Shown here: positions 25,903 through 34,285 of the stretch, piece by piece
Layout of the letters: every line of letters starts with the position of its first letter
Numbering within the stretch: the first letter of the stretch is position 1
Source: Verrucomicrobiota bacterium
GTDB lineage: Bacteria > Verrucomicrobiota > Verrucomicrobiia > Opitutales > UBA953
Direction of reading: 5' to 3'
DNA length: 41,259 nucleotides
NCBI GenBank assembly: GCA_026397955.1
Contig: JAPLTV010000013.1
Span: forward strand, 1-41,259
Translations under genes and position numbers: made by a program
Notes under the pieces: generated by a model
Told to the model about the DNA's origin: nothing
Seen by the model: only the letters and a program-made list of their open reading frames with translations
Database searches by the model: none

Positions 25903-26502
25903 ATGAAAACCCTGCGCCTGTGCCTGCTCTCTGCCTTGGCCGTCGTGGCCGCCCTCACCCTTTCCTCCTGCAATAACAAAGAACAAATGAAAGACTCACC
26001 CGCCGCCGGCACCCCTCGTGCCATCATCCACACCAACTACGGCGACATGACCGTCGAGTTCTGGCCCGACGTCGCCCCGCGCACCGTGGACAACTTCCTA
26101 AAGCTCTCCCGCGAGAAGTTCTATGACGGCTCGGCCTTCCACCGCATCATCAAGGGCTTCATGATCCAGGGCGGCTGCCCGAACTCCAAGATCGGCGCCC
26201 GCGGCACCCCGGGCACCGGCGGCCCCGGCTACATGGTCAAGGCCGAGTTCAACAATCGCGCCCACGTGAAGGGCGTGCTCTCCATGGCCCGCTCCAGCGA
26301 CCCGGACAGCGCCGGCAGCCAGTTCTTCGTCTGCCATGGCGACGCCTCCTTCCTTAATAATAAATATACGGCCTTCGGAAAGCTCGTGGCCGGCGAGGAG
26401 GTCCTCAACAAGATCGCGAACATCCGCTGCGTCGGCCAGGAGGGGTCCACCCCCACCGAACGCGTGGAAATCACTAGCATTGAACTGGTTGAGGCTAAGT
26501 AA
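25903..26502 (+). CDS. Cyclophilin-type peptidyl-prolyl isomerase lipoprotein
   Basis: The 199-residue protein starts with a lipoprotein signal ending 'LTLSSC', so Cys23 is the likely lipid-modified residue. After a short linker comes a cyclophilin domain from about 39: 'IIHTNYGDMTVEFWPDVAPRTVDNFLKL', 'YDGSAFHRIIKGFMIQGG' (catalytic Arg in F-H-R), 'GYMVKAEFNN', 'GVLSMARSSDPDSAGSQFFVCHGDASFLNNKYTAFGKLV'. It accelerates cis-trans isomerisation of prolyl bonds and probably helps fold exported proteins in the periplasm. Upstream sequence in the same frame overlaps thiS and is not coding. Divergent from the thiamine run. Confidence 0.94.
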   Translation: MKTLRLCLLSALAVVAALTLSSCNNKEQMKDSPAAGTPRAIIHTNYGDMTVEFWPDVAPRTVDNFLKLSREKFYDGSAFHRIIKGFMIQGGCPNSKIGARGTPGTGGPGYMVKAEFNNRAHVKGVLSMARSSDPDSAGSQFFVCHGDASFLNNKYTAFGKLVAGEEVLNKIANIRCVGQEGSTPTERVEITSIELVEAK

Positions 26503-26551
26503 TCGTTCCCTCTTTACAGACCCGCCGAGCCACCTAGCCTAACGTCTCCCC

Positions 26552-27058
26552 ATGAAAACCCTCAGCACTATCGCCCTCCTCACCGCCGCCACCGCCGCCC
26601 AGGCCTACACCCTGGACGTCAACGTCGGCCACTCCCGCCTCGATAACTACGACAACGTCAGCGTCGTCGGTCTCGGTATCGGCACCCACCTCAACAACGA
26701 GTACCACCTCGGCCTGAACTTCGGTCGCAAGAACATCTCGAGCACCGCCGCCCTCGTCGACGCCAAGGCCACCAGCGCCACCCTCGACCTGACCTACAAC
26801 CTGTCCCAGAGCAACGGCATCCGTCCGTTCATCGGCGCCGGCATCGGCGGTGTCCACTTCAGCGGCGCCAGCATCGACACCAAGACCGCCTTCGCCACGA
26901 AGCTCTTCGTCGGCATCGCCTTCCCGATCACCCAGAACGTCGAGTTCTCCGTGTCCGCCCAGAACTCCAAGTTCTACAGCGTCCAGGAACTCGCCGGCGG
27001 CGCCAAGACCACCGTGTCGAGCTGGGACGGCATCGCCGCCCTCCGCTTCAACTTCTAA
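26552..27058 (+). CDS. Small outer-membrane beta-barrel protein
   Basis: The 168-residue protein has a signal peptide (about 1-18, ending 'TAAQA') and then alternating amphipathic strands: 'YTLDVNVGHSRLD', 'VSVVGLGIGTHLN', 'YHLGLNFGRKN', 'ATLDLTYNLS', 'IRPFIGAGIGGVHF', 'FATKLFVGIAFPI', 'VEFSVSAQNSKFY'. It closes with 'GIAALRFNF', ending in the C-terminal aromatic residue typical of outer-membrane barrels. It looks like an eight-stranded OmpX/OmpA-barrel-like protein. Specific role unknown. It is 49 bp downstream of the cyclophilin gene, and a strong terminator follows. Start preceded by CTCCCC. Confidence 0.8.
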   Translation: MKTLSTIALLTAATAAQAYTLDVNVGHSRLDNYDNVSVVGLGIGTHLNNEYHLGLNFGRKNISSTAALVDAKATSATLDLTYNLSQSNGIRPFIGAGIGGVHFSGASIDTKTAFATKLFVGIAFPITQNVEFSVSAQNSKFYSVQELAGGAKTTVSSWDGIAALRFNF

Positions 27059-27077
27059 GCGGAGTCTGAGCCCAAAC

Positions 27078-27106
27078 AAAAGCCGCCCATCCGGGCGGCT
27101 TTTTTA
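27078..27106. terminator. Bidirectional rho-independent terminator
   Basis: An 8-bp stem AGCCGCCC/GGGCGGCT with an ATCC loop (27081-27100) is followed by a T-run to 27105, and it is preceded by AAAA for the other strand. It lies between two converging genes: the barrel gene, ending at 27058, and the hydrolase gene, ending at 27128. Unlike three other convergent gaps in the window, this one has an ordinary terminator and no GTAG hairpins. Confidence 0.85.
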
Positions 27107-27127
27107 TTGGCCGGATGCCGGCGGAGC

Positions 27128-27979
27128 TCAGGGCGCGAGCAGGCCGCGGTCCTTCATCCAGGCCCCGAGCAGATCCGTCCACTTCTTCGCGGCTTCGCAG
27201 CGATCGGACGCGCCCCAGCCGTGGCCGCCCTTGGCCCAGACATGGACTTCGGCGGAGCCACCCATCGACTTAAGCGCCTTGGCGAAGGCCATCGAGCCTT
27301 CGGCCGGGTAAGGATCGTCGGCGCTGTGCGCGAAGAAGGCCGGCACGGGCTTCGTGCCCTTGGGCGGAATCACGCCTTCCGGACCGTCGCGCAAGGTGCT
27401 GTCCGGTTTATCCTTCACGAAGAGATAGGCCGGGTAGACCATCACGGCGAAGTCCGGGCGGGCGGCATCGGCCTCGGCCGGCGAGTAGGCCACGCGGGCG
27501 GCGAGGTTGCCGCCGGCGGAGAAACCGAGGATGCCGACCTTGGCCGGATCGGCGTTCCATTCCTTGGCATGTTCGCGGACGAGCTGGATCGTGCGACGGG
27601 CGTCCATGACCGGGACGATCCAAGGCTTGTCGTTGTCGCGACGCGGCACGCGATAACGGAGCACCACGGCGGCGCTGCCGAAAGCGTTCAGCCGCCGGGC
27701 GACTTCGGCGCCTTCATGCTCTTCGGCCAGGATGCCGTACCCGCCGCCGGGACAGACGATGACGATCGGCGCGCCCGGCTTGGCGGCTGGGTAGACCACG
27801 AACTCGGGGATCATCACGTCGGTGCGGTGACCGTTCTTGTTGATGATGCCCTTCGGGTCCTGGCCGGGCTTGGCCTTCAGGGTTTCCGCGGGCGGCGCGC
27901 CTTCCCACACCGGGGCGGGCGGGAGCGCAGCGGCGCCGAGGGAAACGCCGAGCAGGCCGAGGAGGAGCGTGGTCTTCAT
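27128..27979 (-). CDS. Secreted alpha/beta hydrolase (esterase-like), paralogue 1
   Basis: The 283-residue exported protein has a signal peptide (about 1-18), the oxyanion-hole segment 'IVIVCPGGGYGILA' at 72-85, the nucleophile Ser154 in 'GFSAGGN', a likely acid in 'HSADD' and a catalytic His in 'KGGHGWG'. It belongs to the BD-FAE/acetylxylan-esterase-like lineage common in polysaccharide-degrading bacteria. It is the last gene of the exporter run and aligns end to end with the preceding gene (same length, same motif spacing, roughly two-thirds identical by eye), so it is a tandem duplicate. Natural substrate unknown; carbohydrate ester deacylation is a guess from the family. Confidence 0.87.
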   Translation of the reverse strand: MKTTLLLGLLGVSLGAAALPPAPVWEGAPPAETLKAKPGQDPKGIINKNGHRTDVMIPEFVVYPAAKPGAPIVIVCPGGGYGILAEEHEGAEVARRLNAFGSAAVVLRYRVPRRDNDKPWIVPVMDARRTIQLVREHAKEWNADPAKVGILGFSAGGNLAARVAYSPAEADAARPDFAVMVYPAYLFVKDKPDSTLRDGPEGVIPPKGTKPVPAFFAHSADDPYPAEGSMAFAKALKSMGGSAEVHVWAKGGHGWGASDRCEAAKKWTDLLGAWMKDRGLLAP

Positions 27980-27987
27980 AGGAAAGT

Positions 27988-28839
27988 TCAGAGAGGGGCG
28001 AGCAGCTTCTGGTCGACGAGCCACGCGCGGAGAGTCTCCGTCCAGACCTTCGCGGCTTCGCAACGGTCGGTGGCGCCCCAGCCATGGCCACCTTTGGCCC
28101 AGACATGGACCTCGGCCGAGCCGCCGAGGGACTTGAGCTTCGCGGCGAGGGCCATCGAGCCTTCGGCCGGAATGCGGTCGTCGGCGCTATGGGCGAAAAA
28201 AGCCGGCACGGGCTTCGGGCCCTTCGTCGGCACCACGCCTTCCGGGCCTTCGCGCAGGATACTGTCGGGCTGATCCTTTTCGAAGAGGTAGGCCGGGTAG
28301 ATCATCACGGCGAAATCCGGGCGAGGCACGGCGACGTCCGAAGGCGAATAGGCGGCGCGGGCGGCGAGGTTGCCGCCGGCGGAGAAGCCCAGGATGCCCA
28401 CCTTGGCGGGGTCGGCGTTCCATTCCTGTGCACGGGCGCGCACAATCTCGAGCGAGGCGCGGGCATCGATGAGCGGCACGATCCAGGGGCGCTGCGGATC
28501 GCGACGCGGGACGCGGTAACGCAGGACGACGGCGCCGCAGCCATAAGCGTTGAGACGTTTCGCGACCTCGTCGCCCTCGTGACCGTCGGCGAGTCCGCTG
28601 TAACCGCCGCCGGGGCAGATCAGGATGATCGGCGAATTCGGGCGAGCGGACGGCCAAGGCGTCAGTTCCGGCGTGAAGACGTTGCCGCGATGGCCCGGCG
28701 TGCGCGTGCCGTGCGGGTCCTGACCTTCCTTCATCTTGAGCGTCTCGCCCGGCGGCTTGCCCGGAAAGACGTCGAAGGACGGCAGAGGGTCGGCCGTGAG
28801 TGTGAGGACGGCGAGGAACGCGGGGAGTAGGGATCTCAT
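27988..28839 (-). CDS. Secreted alpha/beta hydrolase (esterase-like), paralogue 2
   Basis: Like its neighbour, a 283-residue exported hydrolase: signal peptide about 1-16, 'IILICPGGGYSGLA' at 71-84, nucleophile Ser153 in 'GFSAGGN', acid near 220-221 in 'HSADD', His252 in 'KGGHGWG'. Its ATG overlaps the stop codon of the MacB-like permease gene by 4 nt (ATGA), and the second hydrolase follows after 8 bp. The tight junctions mean that both hydrolases are produced with the exporter. The two differ most between the signal peptide and the first strand, where substrate or partner contacts may lie. Confidence 0.88.
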   Translation of the reverse strand: MRSLLPAFLAVLTLTADPLPSFDVFPGKPPGETLKMKEGQDPHGTRTPGHRGNVFTPELTPWPSARPNSPIILICPGGGYSGLADGHEGDEVAKRLNAYGCGAVVLRYRVPRRDPQRPWIVPLIDARASLEIVRARAQEWNADPAKVGILGFSAGGNLAARAAYSPSDVAVPRPDFAVMIYPAYLFEKDQPDSILREGPEGVVPTKGPKPVPAFFAHSADDRIPAEGSMALAAKLKSLGGSAEVHVWAKGGHGWGATDRCEAAKVWTETLRAWLVDQKLLAPL

Positions 28840-30122
28840 TCGTGTCGAAGGGCTTCGATCGGGTCGAGTTTGGCGGCGCGGAGCGCCGGGTAGACGCCGG
28901 CGACCAGGCCGACGATGACGGAGAAGGCGAGGCCCTGGGACATGATCACCCAGTCGAGCGTGGCGACCGCGCCGGTGGGGAGCGCCTGCGTCAGGATGTA
29001 GTTCATCAGCGCGACGATGCCCATCGAGACCACCAGGCCGATGAGACCGCCGACGACGGAGATGACCGCGGCCTCGGAGAGGAACTGCAGGAAGAGGTCG
29101 GAGCCGCGCGCGCCGACGGCCTTGCGGACGCCGATCTCGCGGATGCGCTCGTTGATGGAGGCGAGCATCACGTTCATGATGCCGATGCCGCCGACGAAGA
29201 GGGAGATCCCGGCCACGCCGCCGAGCGAGAGCTTGAAGGCGGCCTCCGTCTTACGGAAGTCCTCGAGCGTCTGCTCGTTGGTCGTGATTGCAAAATCGCG
29301 GAGGCCCTTGTGGGCGGCCAGCATCGTTCGCTCCGTCTGCTCGACCGCGTCATGCAGGCGTTCGGCGTCGCCGATACGTAAGCCGAGGCCGCTCAGGCGG
29401 TCGTTGCCGATAAATTTCGCCTGGGCAGTCGAGACCGGGATGAAAGCGCCGCTGTTACGCCAGCGCCACGCGCCGCCGCCACTGCGCGAATTCGCAGAAC
29501 GGATCTGCATACCGCTACCCTCAATGTTATTGAGTACGCCGATGACCGTGAAGCGGCGGCCACGAATCTTGATTACCTTGCCGACGGGATCCACGTTGGC
29601 GCCGAAGAGTTCCGGCACGACGGCCGAACCCAGGACGATGACGTCGTTCATGTTGAGACCGTCGAGGTCGCTGATGAATCGGCCAAAGCCGGGGTCGACC
29701 CAGCGCTTGGCGACCGGTAGATAGTCAGCCGTGACCCCGGTGACGTAGGTACTGGTCTCGCGACCGTCGATAATCAGGCGCTCGTAACCGACGCGCGCTT
29801 CCGGCGAGATATTGTCGACGAGCGGTACCGTCTTACGGATGCGGTCGACGTCGCGCATGGTGATCCCTTCAGAAAGCTCGGCTAGGTGCTCCTGCTCCTT
29901 GGGTAATTGCTCGCGCGTGACGGTGATCTTCTCGATGCCGCCCATGGCGTCGACGAACTGACGGAAGTTGCCGACCATCCCTTGGACGACGGTGACCATC
30001 GCGACCAGCGAGGCCACACCGAGGATGATGCCCGACATCGAGAGGAGCGAACGGATCTTGTTGGCCTGGAGTTCACGCAGGCCGTTGATGATCGCGGGGC
30101 GGACGCGGTCGAAGAGCTTCAT
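28836..30122 (-). CDS. MacB-type ABC transporter permease
   Basis: The 428-residue protein has the MacB permease layout without a fused ATPase: a first span after 'LRELQANKIRSLLSMSGIILGVASLVAMVTVVQGM', a large periplasmic domain (about 60-300, with 'VLGSAVVPELFGANVDPVGKVIKIRGRRFTVIGVL'), and three C-terminal spans of the FtsX fold, including 'RIREIGVRKAVGARGSDLFLQFLSEAAVIS'. MacB-type proteins are mechanotransducers that drive export of substrates from the periplasm through a TolC duct rather than moving them across the inner membrane. Overlaps the ATPase gene by 4 nt upstream and the first hydrolase gene by 4 nt downstream. Confidence 0.93.
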   Translation of the reverse strand: MKLFDRVRPAIINGLRELQANKIRSLLSMSGIILGVASLVAMVTVVQGMVGNFRQFVDAMGGIEKITVTREQLPKEQEHLAELSEGITMRDVDRIRKTVPLVDNISPEARVGYERLIIDGRETSTYVTGVTADYLPVAKRWVDPGFGRFISDLDGLNMNDVIVLGSAVVPELFGANVDPVGKVIKIRGRRFTVIGVLNNIEGSGMQIRSANSRSGGGAWRWRNSGAFIPVSTAQAKFIGNDRLSGLGLRIGDAERLHDAVEQTERTMLAAHKGLRDFAITTNEQTLEDFRKTEAAFKLSLGGVAGISLFVGGIGIMNVMLASINERIREIGVRKAVGARGSDLFLQFLSEAAVISVVGGLIGLVVSMGIVALMNYILTQALPTGAVATLDWVIMSQGLAFSVIVGLVAGVYPALRAAKLDPIEALRHE

Positions 30123-30805
30123 TTTGTGCGGTCCTCCTGGACAAGACCAGCGCGCATCGAGATGATCCGGTGAGCATTCTCGGCGACGGAAAGGTCGTGG
30201 GTGACGAGTACGACGGTGATGCCCTCCTTGATGAGCGATCCAAGGAGATCGAGGATGCGATCGACGTTCTTCACGTCGAGGTTGCCCGTCGGTTCGTCGG
30301 CGAAGATGATCGAGGGCGAACCCACGATGGCACGGGCAATGGCGACGCGCTGCCGTTCGCCGCCGGAAAGCTGGCTCGGGCGGTGGTCGAGACGATGCGA
30401 CATCCCGACGCGCTCCAGCGCGATAGCCGCCGCCGCTGCATTGGCGGCCGGGTCGGAGTTCTCGCGATACAGCAACGGCAAGGCCACGTTCTCGAGAACC
30501 GTGAGGCGGGGTAGTAGATTAAAAGACTGGAAGACGAAGCCGACACGGTTGGAGCGGTACCAGGCGCGGAGGTCGGGCTCGAGCTTGGCGACTTCCTGGC
30601 CATCGAACACGATACTGCCTTCGCTCGGCGTATCCATGAAGCCCAGGATATGCATCAGGGTCGACTTGCCGGAACCCGACGGACCGAGGATGGCGACGAA
30701 TTCGCCTTTCTGGAAATCAAGGTCGACGCCCGCAAGCGCATGGACGGTCTCGTCGCCCATGACGTAGGCCTTGCGCAGACCGCGAATGGCGATGAGCGCA
30801 GGCAT
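30119..30805 (-). CDS. MacB-type ABC transporter ATP-binding protein
   Basis: The 228-residue ATPase of the LolD/MacB/FtsE group has Walker A 'GPSGSGKST' at 41-49, Q-loop 'VFQSFNLLPRLTVLENVALPLLY', signature 'LSGGERQ' at 146-152, Walker B 'IIFADE' at 166-171 followed by 'PTGNLD', and the switch His203. It powers the permease encoded next (4-nt overlap). Start at the ATG at 30805, one base after the adaptor gene's stop codon; the upstream extension in frame is part of the adaptor gene and not conserved. Confidence 0.95.
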   Translation of the reverse strand: MPALIAIRGLRKAYVMGDETVHALAGVDLDFQKGEFVAILGPSGSGKSTLMHILGFMDTPSEGSIVFDGQEVAKLEPDLRAWYRSNRVGFVFQSFNLLPRLTVLENVALPLLYRENSDPAANAAAAAIALERVGMSHRLDHRPSQLSGGERQRVAIARAIVGSPSIIFADEPTGNLDVKNVDRILDLLGSLIKEGITVVLVTHDLSVAENAHRIISMRAGLVQEDRTK

Positions 30806-30806
30806 C

Positions 30807-31883
30807 TCAGCGGACGGCGGCGGGACGGACGAGGCTGACGACGTCGCCTGGCGCAACGCCTTCCTTGATCTGGGACCAACCGGCGTCACTGAGACCCAGC
30901 TTCACCTGACGGGCGTCCCATTCGCCGTTGGCATTCCGTACGTAGACGAGACGATCGGCACCGTCGATGAAGACGGCCGATACTGGCACGGCGACACAGC
31001 CTTTGACGCTATCGACGGTCACCGTGACATTGGCGCTGATACCCGGGCGCACGCCCTCGCCAGCCGTGAAGGAAACCTGCGTCGGGAAGACGCGTAGGTC
31101 GGGCACCTTGAGGTCGGCCGTCCCAAACGGGGTCATGAAAGTGATCTTGCCAGGTTTACGCAGGCTAGGAATGGAGTCGAAGGTCACCTGTGCTTCCTTG
31201 CCGATATCGACGCGCGTGGCGGCGAACTCGTTGAGGTTGACGTCAACGCGCAGGATCGAGGTATCGGAGATTGTCATGATGAGCGTGCCGCTGTTGATCG
31301 ACTGCGCGCCAATGACGATTTGGCCCTCAAGGATAGTACAATCAGAGACCTGGCCATCGTGCGGGGCGCGGATGACCGTCTTACGGACATTCTCCGAGGC
31401 CTTATCCAGGCGGGATTGGGCAATCTCGCTCTGGAGCTTGGATACCTCGAAGGCCGTCTTGGCATCGAGCATCTCGCGCTCGGAGACGAAGCCCTTGGCA
31501 CGCAGAGCCTCGGAGCGTCGCAGGTCGCGGGTGACCTTCTCCAGGGTGAACTTCTGCAGCTGCAGGGTGCGGCCAGCCTCGTCCTCGTCGGCCTTAGCGA
31601 GTACCGGGTCGAGTTCAGCAAGGATTTGATCCTTCTTCACCATATCACCCGTCTGGACGTAGAGCTTCTGGAGCTTGCCGCTCACTTCCGCGCGGATGTT
31701 GCTGTAAATCACGGCGCGGACGAAGCCCGCAGCTTCGACTGTCTCGAGGATATCGCGCTTCTCGGCCTTGGCTTCGAAGGCGGGGGCGAGCGGCTGACGG
31801 CCGCCGCTTTTCTTGTTAGGCCAGAAGGTGAAAGTTAATCCGCCGATGACGGCGAGGATGGCAAGGGGCTTGAGAAATTTCAT
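30807..31883 (-). CDS. MacA/HlyD-type periplasmic adaptor protein
   Basis: The 358-residue membrane-fusion protein has an N-terminal anchor (about 5-21, 'PLAILAVIGGLTFTFW'), the first lipoyl half 'NIRAEVSGKLQKLYVQTGDMVKKDQILAELD', a long helical hairpin ('EDEAGRTLQLQKFTLEKVTRDLRRSEALRAKGFVSEREMLDAKTAFEVSKLQSEIAQSRLDKASENVRKTV'), the second lipoyl half 'IRAPHDGQVSDCTILEGQIV', and beta-barrel plus membrane-proximal domains. It bridges the inner-membrane permease to the TolC-type duct. Its start overlaps the TolC-like gene's stop by 4 nt. Confidence 0.93.
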   Translation of the reverse strand: MKFLKPLAILAVIGGLTFTFWPNKKSGGRQPLAPAFEAKAEKRDILETVEAAGFVRAVIYSNIRAEVSGKLQKLYVQTGDMVKKDQILAELDPVLAKADEDEAGRTLQLQKFTLEKVTRDLRRSEALRAKGFVSEREMLDAKTAFEVSKLQSEIAQSRLDKASENVRKTVIRAPHDGQVSDCTILEGQIVIGAQSINSGTLIMTISDTSILRVDVNLNEFAATRVDIGKEAQVTFDSIPSLRKPGKITFMTPFGTADLKVPDLRVFPTQVSFTAGEGVRPGISANVTVTVDSVKGCVAVPVSAVFIDGADRLVYVRNANGEWDARQVKLGLSDAGWSQIKEGVAPGDVVSLVRPAAVR

Positions 31884-33439
31884 GGGGTGACGGTCAGAGG
31901 GGGGAGTGGGTCTTCGGAGCCAAGGCCAGCACCGATCTTCTGCTCAATAGCGTCCATCGTGAAGCCGTGACGAGGGAGGATAGATCCGTCGAGGCGGGCG
32001 ACCTTCGCGGAGGCCGCGCGGGCGTCGAGATGGGACTGCACCCAATTGAGCTGCGCCGAGTCGAGGGCGGCCTGCGCCTGGAGCACGCGGAGGACGTCGG
32101 ACTGACCGGCGTCGTAGCGCGCGCGTTCGCCTTCGTAGGACTTGCGCTGAAGCTCAAGGGAAGACGTGGCGGCTTCGACGCGGGCGCGGGCGGCTTCGAG
32201 CTCACGCCAGGAAGCGCGGGCGCTGAAGACGAGATTCTGGCGGGCGTCGGCGAGGCGGAGTTCGGCCTGGCGACGGGCGCGGACGGCGGAACGCAGGTTC
32301 GCCTCGGATTCGCGAAAACCCAGCGGGAAGCTCAGTTTAAGTTCGGCGTAGTTGTTCCAGCCCGCCTGCTGGCGATAGGCGTCGTAGCCGCCCGAGACGC
32401 CGGCGCCGGGGCTCCCGAAGCGGGAGCTGCCCACGGAGAGATTGAGGCTGGGCTGGTCGTTCTGCTCGGCCTGCGCGACGACGGCTTCGGCTTGCGTGAT
32501 GCTTGAAAGCTGGATGGCCGTGCCGAAATCGAAGTCGGCGACCGTACGGATCCAGGAGGAGAACGTCTGCGGAGCCGGCACGGTGGTCGTCGGCAACGCC
32601 TCGACGAGCAAGGCCTGCTCGACCGCGGCGGCGTCGCCCTGGCCGAGGAGCCGGCGCAGGTTCATCTCGGCGCTGTCGAGCGACTGGCGCGCGTTGAGCA
32701 CCGAGACGCGCTGGCTGGAGACATCGGCGTCGGCCTGCAGTTCTTCGAGCACCGTGGCGTCGCCGAGGGCGCGCTTGGCGCGGATCTGGGCGAGCAAGGA
32801 TTCCGCCGAGCGCAGGCTCGTCTCGCGCAGGGAGACCAAGGTGCGGGCCCCGGCGAGGGACCAATAGGCGACTTCGGCGTCGCGGATGAGATCGAGCGAA
32901 GCCGCGCGCAAGGAGAGCCGGCTTCGATAGGCCGTCTGGCGGGCGGAGATGAGCGCGCTGAGGTTCACCGCGCGCCAGCCGCCGGCGAGCAAGGGCTGCG
33001 TATAGGCGACGTTCGTGCCGAGGTCATACGTGGACGCGGTGGCGAGGTTGCCGGAGTCGCCCCAGCCACGCGTCAGGCCGGCGCCGACCGAGAGCGTGCC
33101 GCCCCAGGTGAACTTCTGGCTCAGCGCCACGTCGGAGTCGTGCGCACGGTCGGCGGGATCTCCGCCCGTGATCTGGGTATAAAGATGGGAGCCGCTCAGG
33201 CGATTGGTCCAGGAGAGGGTCGGATCGAAGACCGACTCCGAGATGTCGACCGAGTCCAAGGAGCGGAGGGCTTCGAGGCGGGTGACCGTCAGCCCGAGAT
33301 TGAAGAGCAGGGTCCGATCGATGGCCTTCTCCAAGGAAAGCGGGACGGACGGGGCGGGAGCGGTCGACACGGGCAAGCCCAGCTCGGCGCCCCGGAGGGA
33401 GGCCGTGGCTAGAAATGCCAGGGTGAGGACAAGACGCAT
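31880..33439 (-). CDS. TolC-family outer-membrane efflux protein
   Basis: The 519-residue protein has a signal peptide (about 1-18) and the two-fold repeated helical/beta layout of TolC proteins: 'VPLSLEKAIDRTLLFNLGLTVTRLEALRS' at the start of the first repeat, 'VAYTQPLLAGGWRAVNLSALISARQTAYRSRLSLRAASLDLIRDAEVAYW' with long helices, and in the second repeat 'SFPLGFRESEANLRSAVRARRQAELRLADARQNLVFSARASWRELEAARARVEAA'. First gene of the operon; a promoter-like sequence lies just upstream. It forms the outer-membrane duct for the MacA/MacB-like parts encoded downstream. Confidence 0.93.
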   Translation of the reverse strand: MRLVLTLAFLATASLRGAELGLPVSTAPAPSVPLSLEKAIDRTLLFNLGLTVTRLEALRSLDSVDISESVFDPTLSWTNRLSGSHLYTQITGGDPADRAHDSDVALSQKFTWGGTLSVGAGLTRGWGDSGNLATASTYDLGTNVAYTQPLLAGGWRAVNLSALISARQTAYRSRLSLRAASLDLIRDAEVAYWSLAGARTLVSLRETSLRSAESLLAQIRAKRALGDATVLEELQADADVSSQRVSVLNARQSLDSAEMNLRRLLGQGDAAAVEQALLVEALPTTTVPAPQTFSSWIRTVADFDFGTAIQLSSITQAEAVVAQAEQNDQPSLNLSVGSSRFGSPGAGVSGGYDAYRQQAGWNNYAELKLSFPLGFRESEANLRSAVRARRQAELRLADARQNLVFSARASWRELEAARARVEAATSSLELQRKSYEGERARYDAGQSDVLRVLQAQAALDSAQLNWVQSHLDARAASAKVARLDGSILPRHGFTMDAIEQKIGAGLGSEDPLPPLTVTP

Positions 33440-33458
33440 GAGTTAGGGTAAGTACCTC

Positions 33459-33486
33459 ATAATAGGGAGTTTGTTCCCACTGCAAA
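33459..33486 (-). promoter_or_regulatory. Possible sigma-70 promoter of the exporter operon
   Basis: On the minus strand, TTTGCA (33486-33481) and TATTAT (33464-33459) are spaced by 16 nt and lie just upstream of the TolC-type gene. The -10 matches the consensus in five of six positions; the -35 is weaker. The position fits a promoter for the six-gene run. Confidence 0.45.
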
Positions 33487-33515
33487 GCAAAGCGGCGCAC
33501 CTTTCGGTGCGCCGC
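33487..33515 (-). terminator. Hairpin terminator after the FKBP-type gene
   Basis: On the minus strand, a 10-bp stem GCGGCGCACC/GGTGCGCCGC with a GAAA loop (33515-33492) is followed by a broken T-run (TTTGCTTTG). It ends the carB-FKBP transcript ahead of the exporter promoter. A second small stem (AAGGAC/GTCCTT, 33521-33540) overlaps the end of the FKBP gene. Confidence 0.65.
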
Positions 33516-33538
33516 GAGAAAAGGACTGGAAACCGTCC

Positions 33539-34285
33539 TTACTTGGCCTTCGAGATCTCGACCAGCTCGACCTCGAACTCGAGGACGGACTTCGCGGGGA
33601 TCGGGCCCTGGCCCTGTTCGCCGTAGGCGATGGAGGACGGGCAGTAGAGGACGATCTTGCCGCCGACGCCGATGAGCTGGACGCCTTCGGTCCAAGCCGG
33701 GATCACGCCGCTGAGCGGGAATTCAGTCGGCTCGTTGTTACGGGTCTTGGTGGAGTCGAAGACCTTGCCGTCGACGAGCTTACCTTCGTAGCGGCACTTC
33801 ACGGTCGAAGCCGCGGTCGGCTTCACGTCGGAACCCGGAGCGAGGATCTTGTAGCGGAGACCCGAGGCGGTCTTCGTCACCGACTTGTCGGCGTCGATCT
33901 TGGCGAGGAACTCGTCGTTCTGCTTGCCCCACTTGCCGGCCTTGGCGTTGACGCGTTCCTGGAACATGGCGTCGGCGCCTTCGCCGAGCTCGGCAGGGTT
34001 GAACTTCGGCTTTTCAGCGCGCATGGCCTGACGCACGCCGGCGAGGAAGAGTTCGATCTCCTCGTCGGTGAGCTCGAGCTGCGAGTTCACTTGGGGCATG
34101 GGAGATTGGCTGGCGATGGAGAAGCCAAGCATGGTCCAAGCCTGTTTGACTTGATCGGGGGTGAGCGGTTTCACGATTTTTGCGGGGGGAGGAGTGGGGA
34201 TCGCGGCGGCGGCGGGCTTCGGCGCGTCAGCGGCATGGAGAGATGCGACGGCGACGGCCAGCGCGGCGAGGACGGGGTATTTCAT
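33539..34285 (-). CDS. Exported FKBP-type peptidyl-prolyl isomerase
   Basis: The 248-residue protein has a signal peptide (about 1-18), an Ala/Pro-rich linker and an N-terminal helical domain (about 45-140, 'TPDQVKQAWTMLGFSIASQSPM', 'LTDEEIELFLAGVRQAM') of the FkpA/Mip dimerisation type. A C-terminal FKBP domain spans about 155-246: 'SGLRYKILAPGSDVKPTAASTVKCRYEGKLVDGKVFDST', 'FPLSGVIPAWTEGVQLIGVGGKIVLYCPSSIAYGEQGQGPIPAKSVLEFEVELVEI'. It isomerises prolyl bonds and probably serves as a periplasmic folding helper. It lies 22 bp after carB on the same strand, so co-transcription is likely despite unrelated functions. Start at the ATG at 34285, preceded by CTCTCCC. Confidence 0.93.
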   Translation of the reverse strand: MKYPVLAALAVAVASLHAADAPKPAAAAIPTPPPAKIVKPLTPDQVKQAWTMLGFSIASQSPMPQVNSQLELTDEEIELFLAGVRQAMRAEKPKFNPAELGEGADAMFQERVNAKAGKWGKQNDEFLAKIDADKSVTKTASGLRYKILAPGSDVKPTAASTVKCRYEGKLVDGKVFDSTKTRNNEPTEFPLSGVIPAWTEGVQLIGVGGKIVLYCPSSIAYGEQGQGPIPAKSVLEFEVELVEISKAK

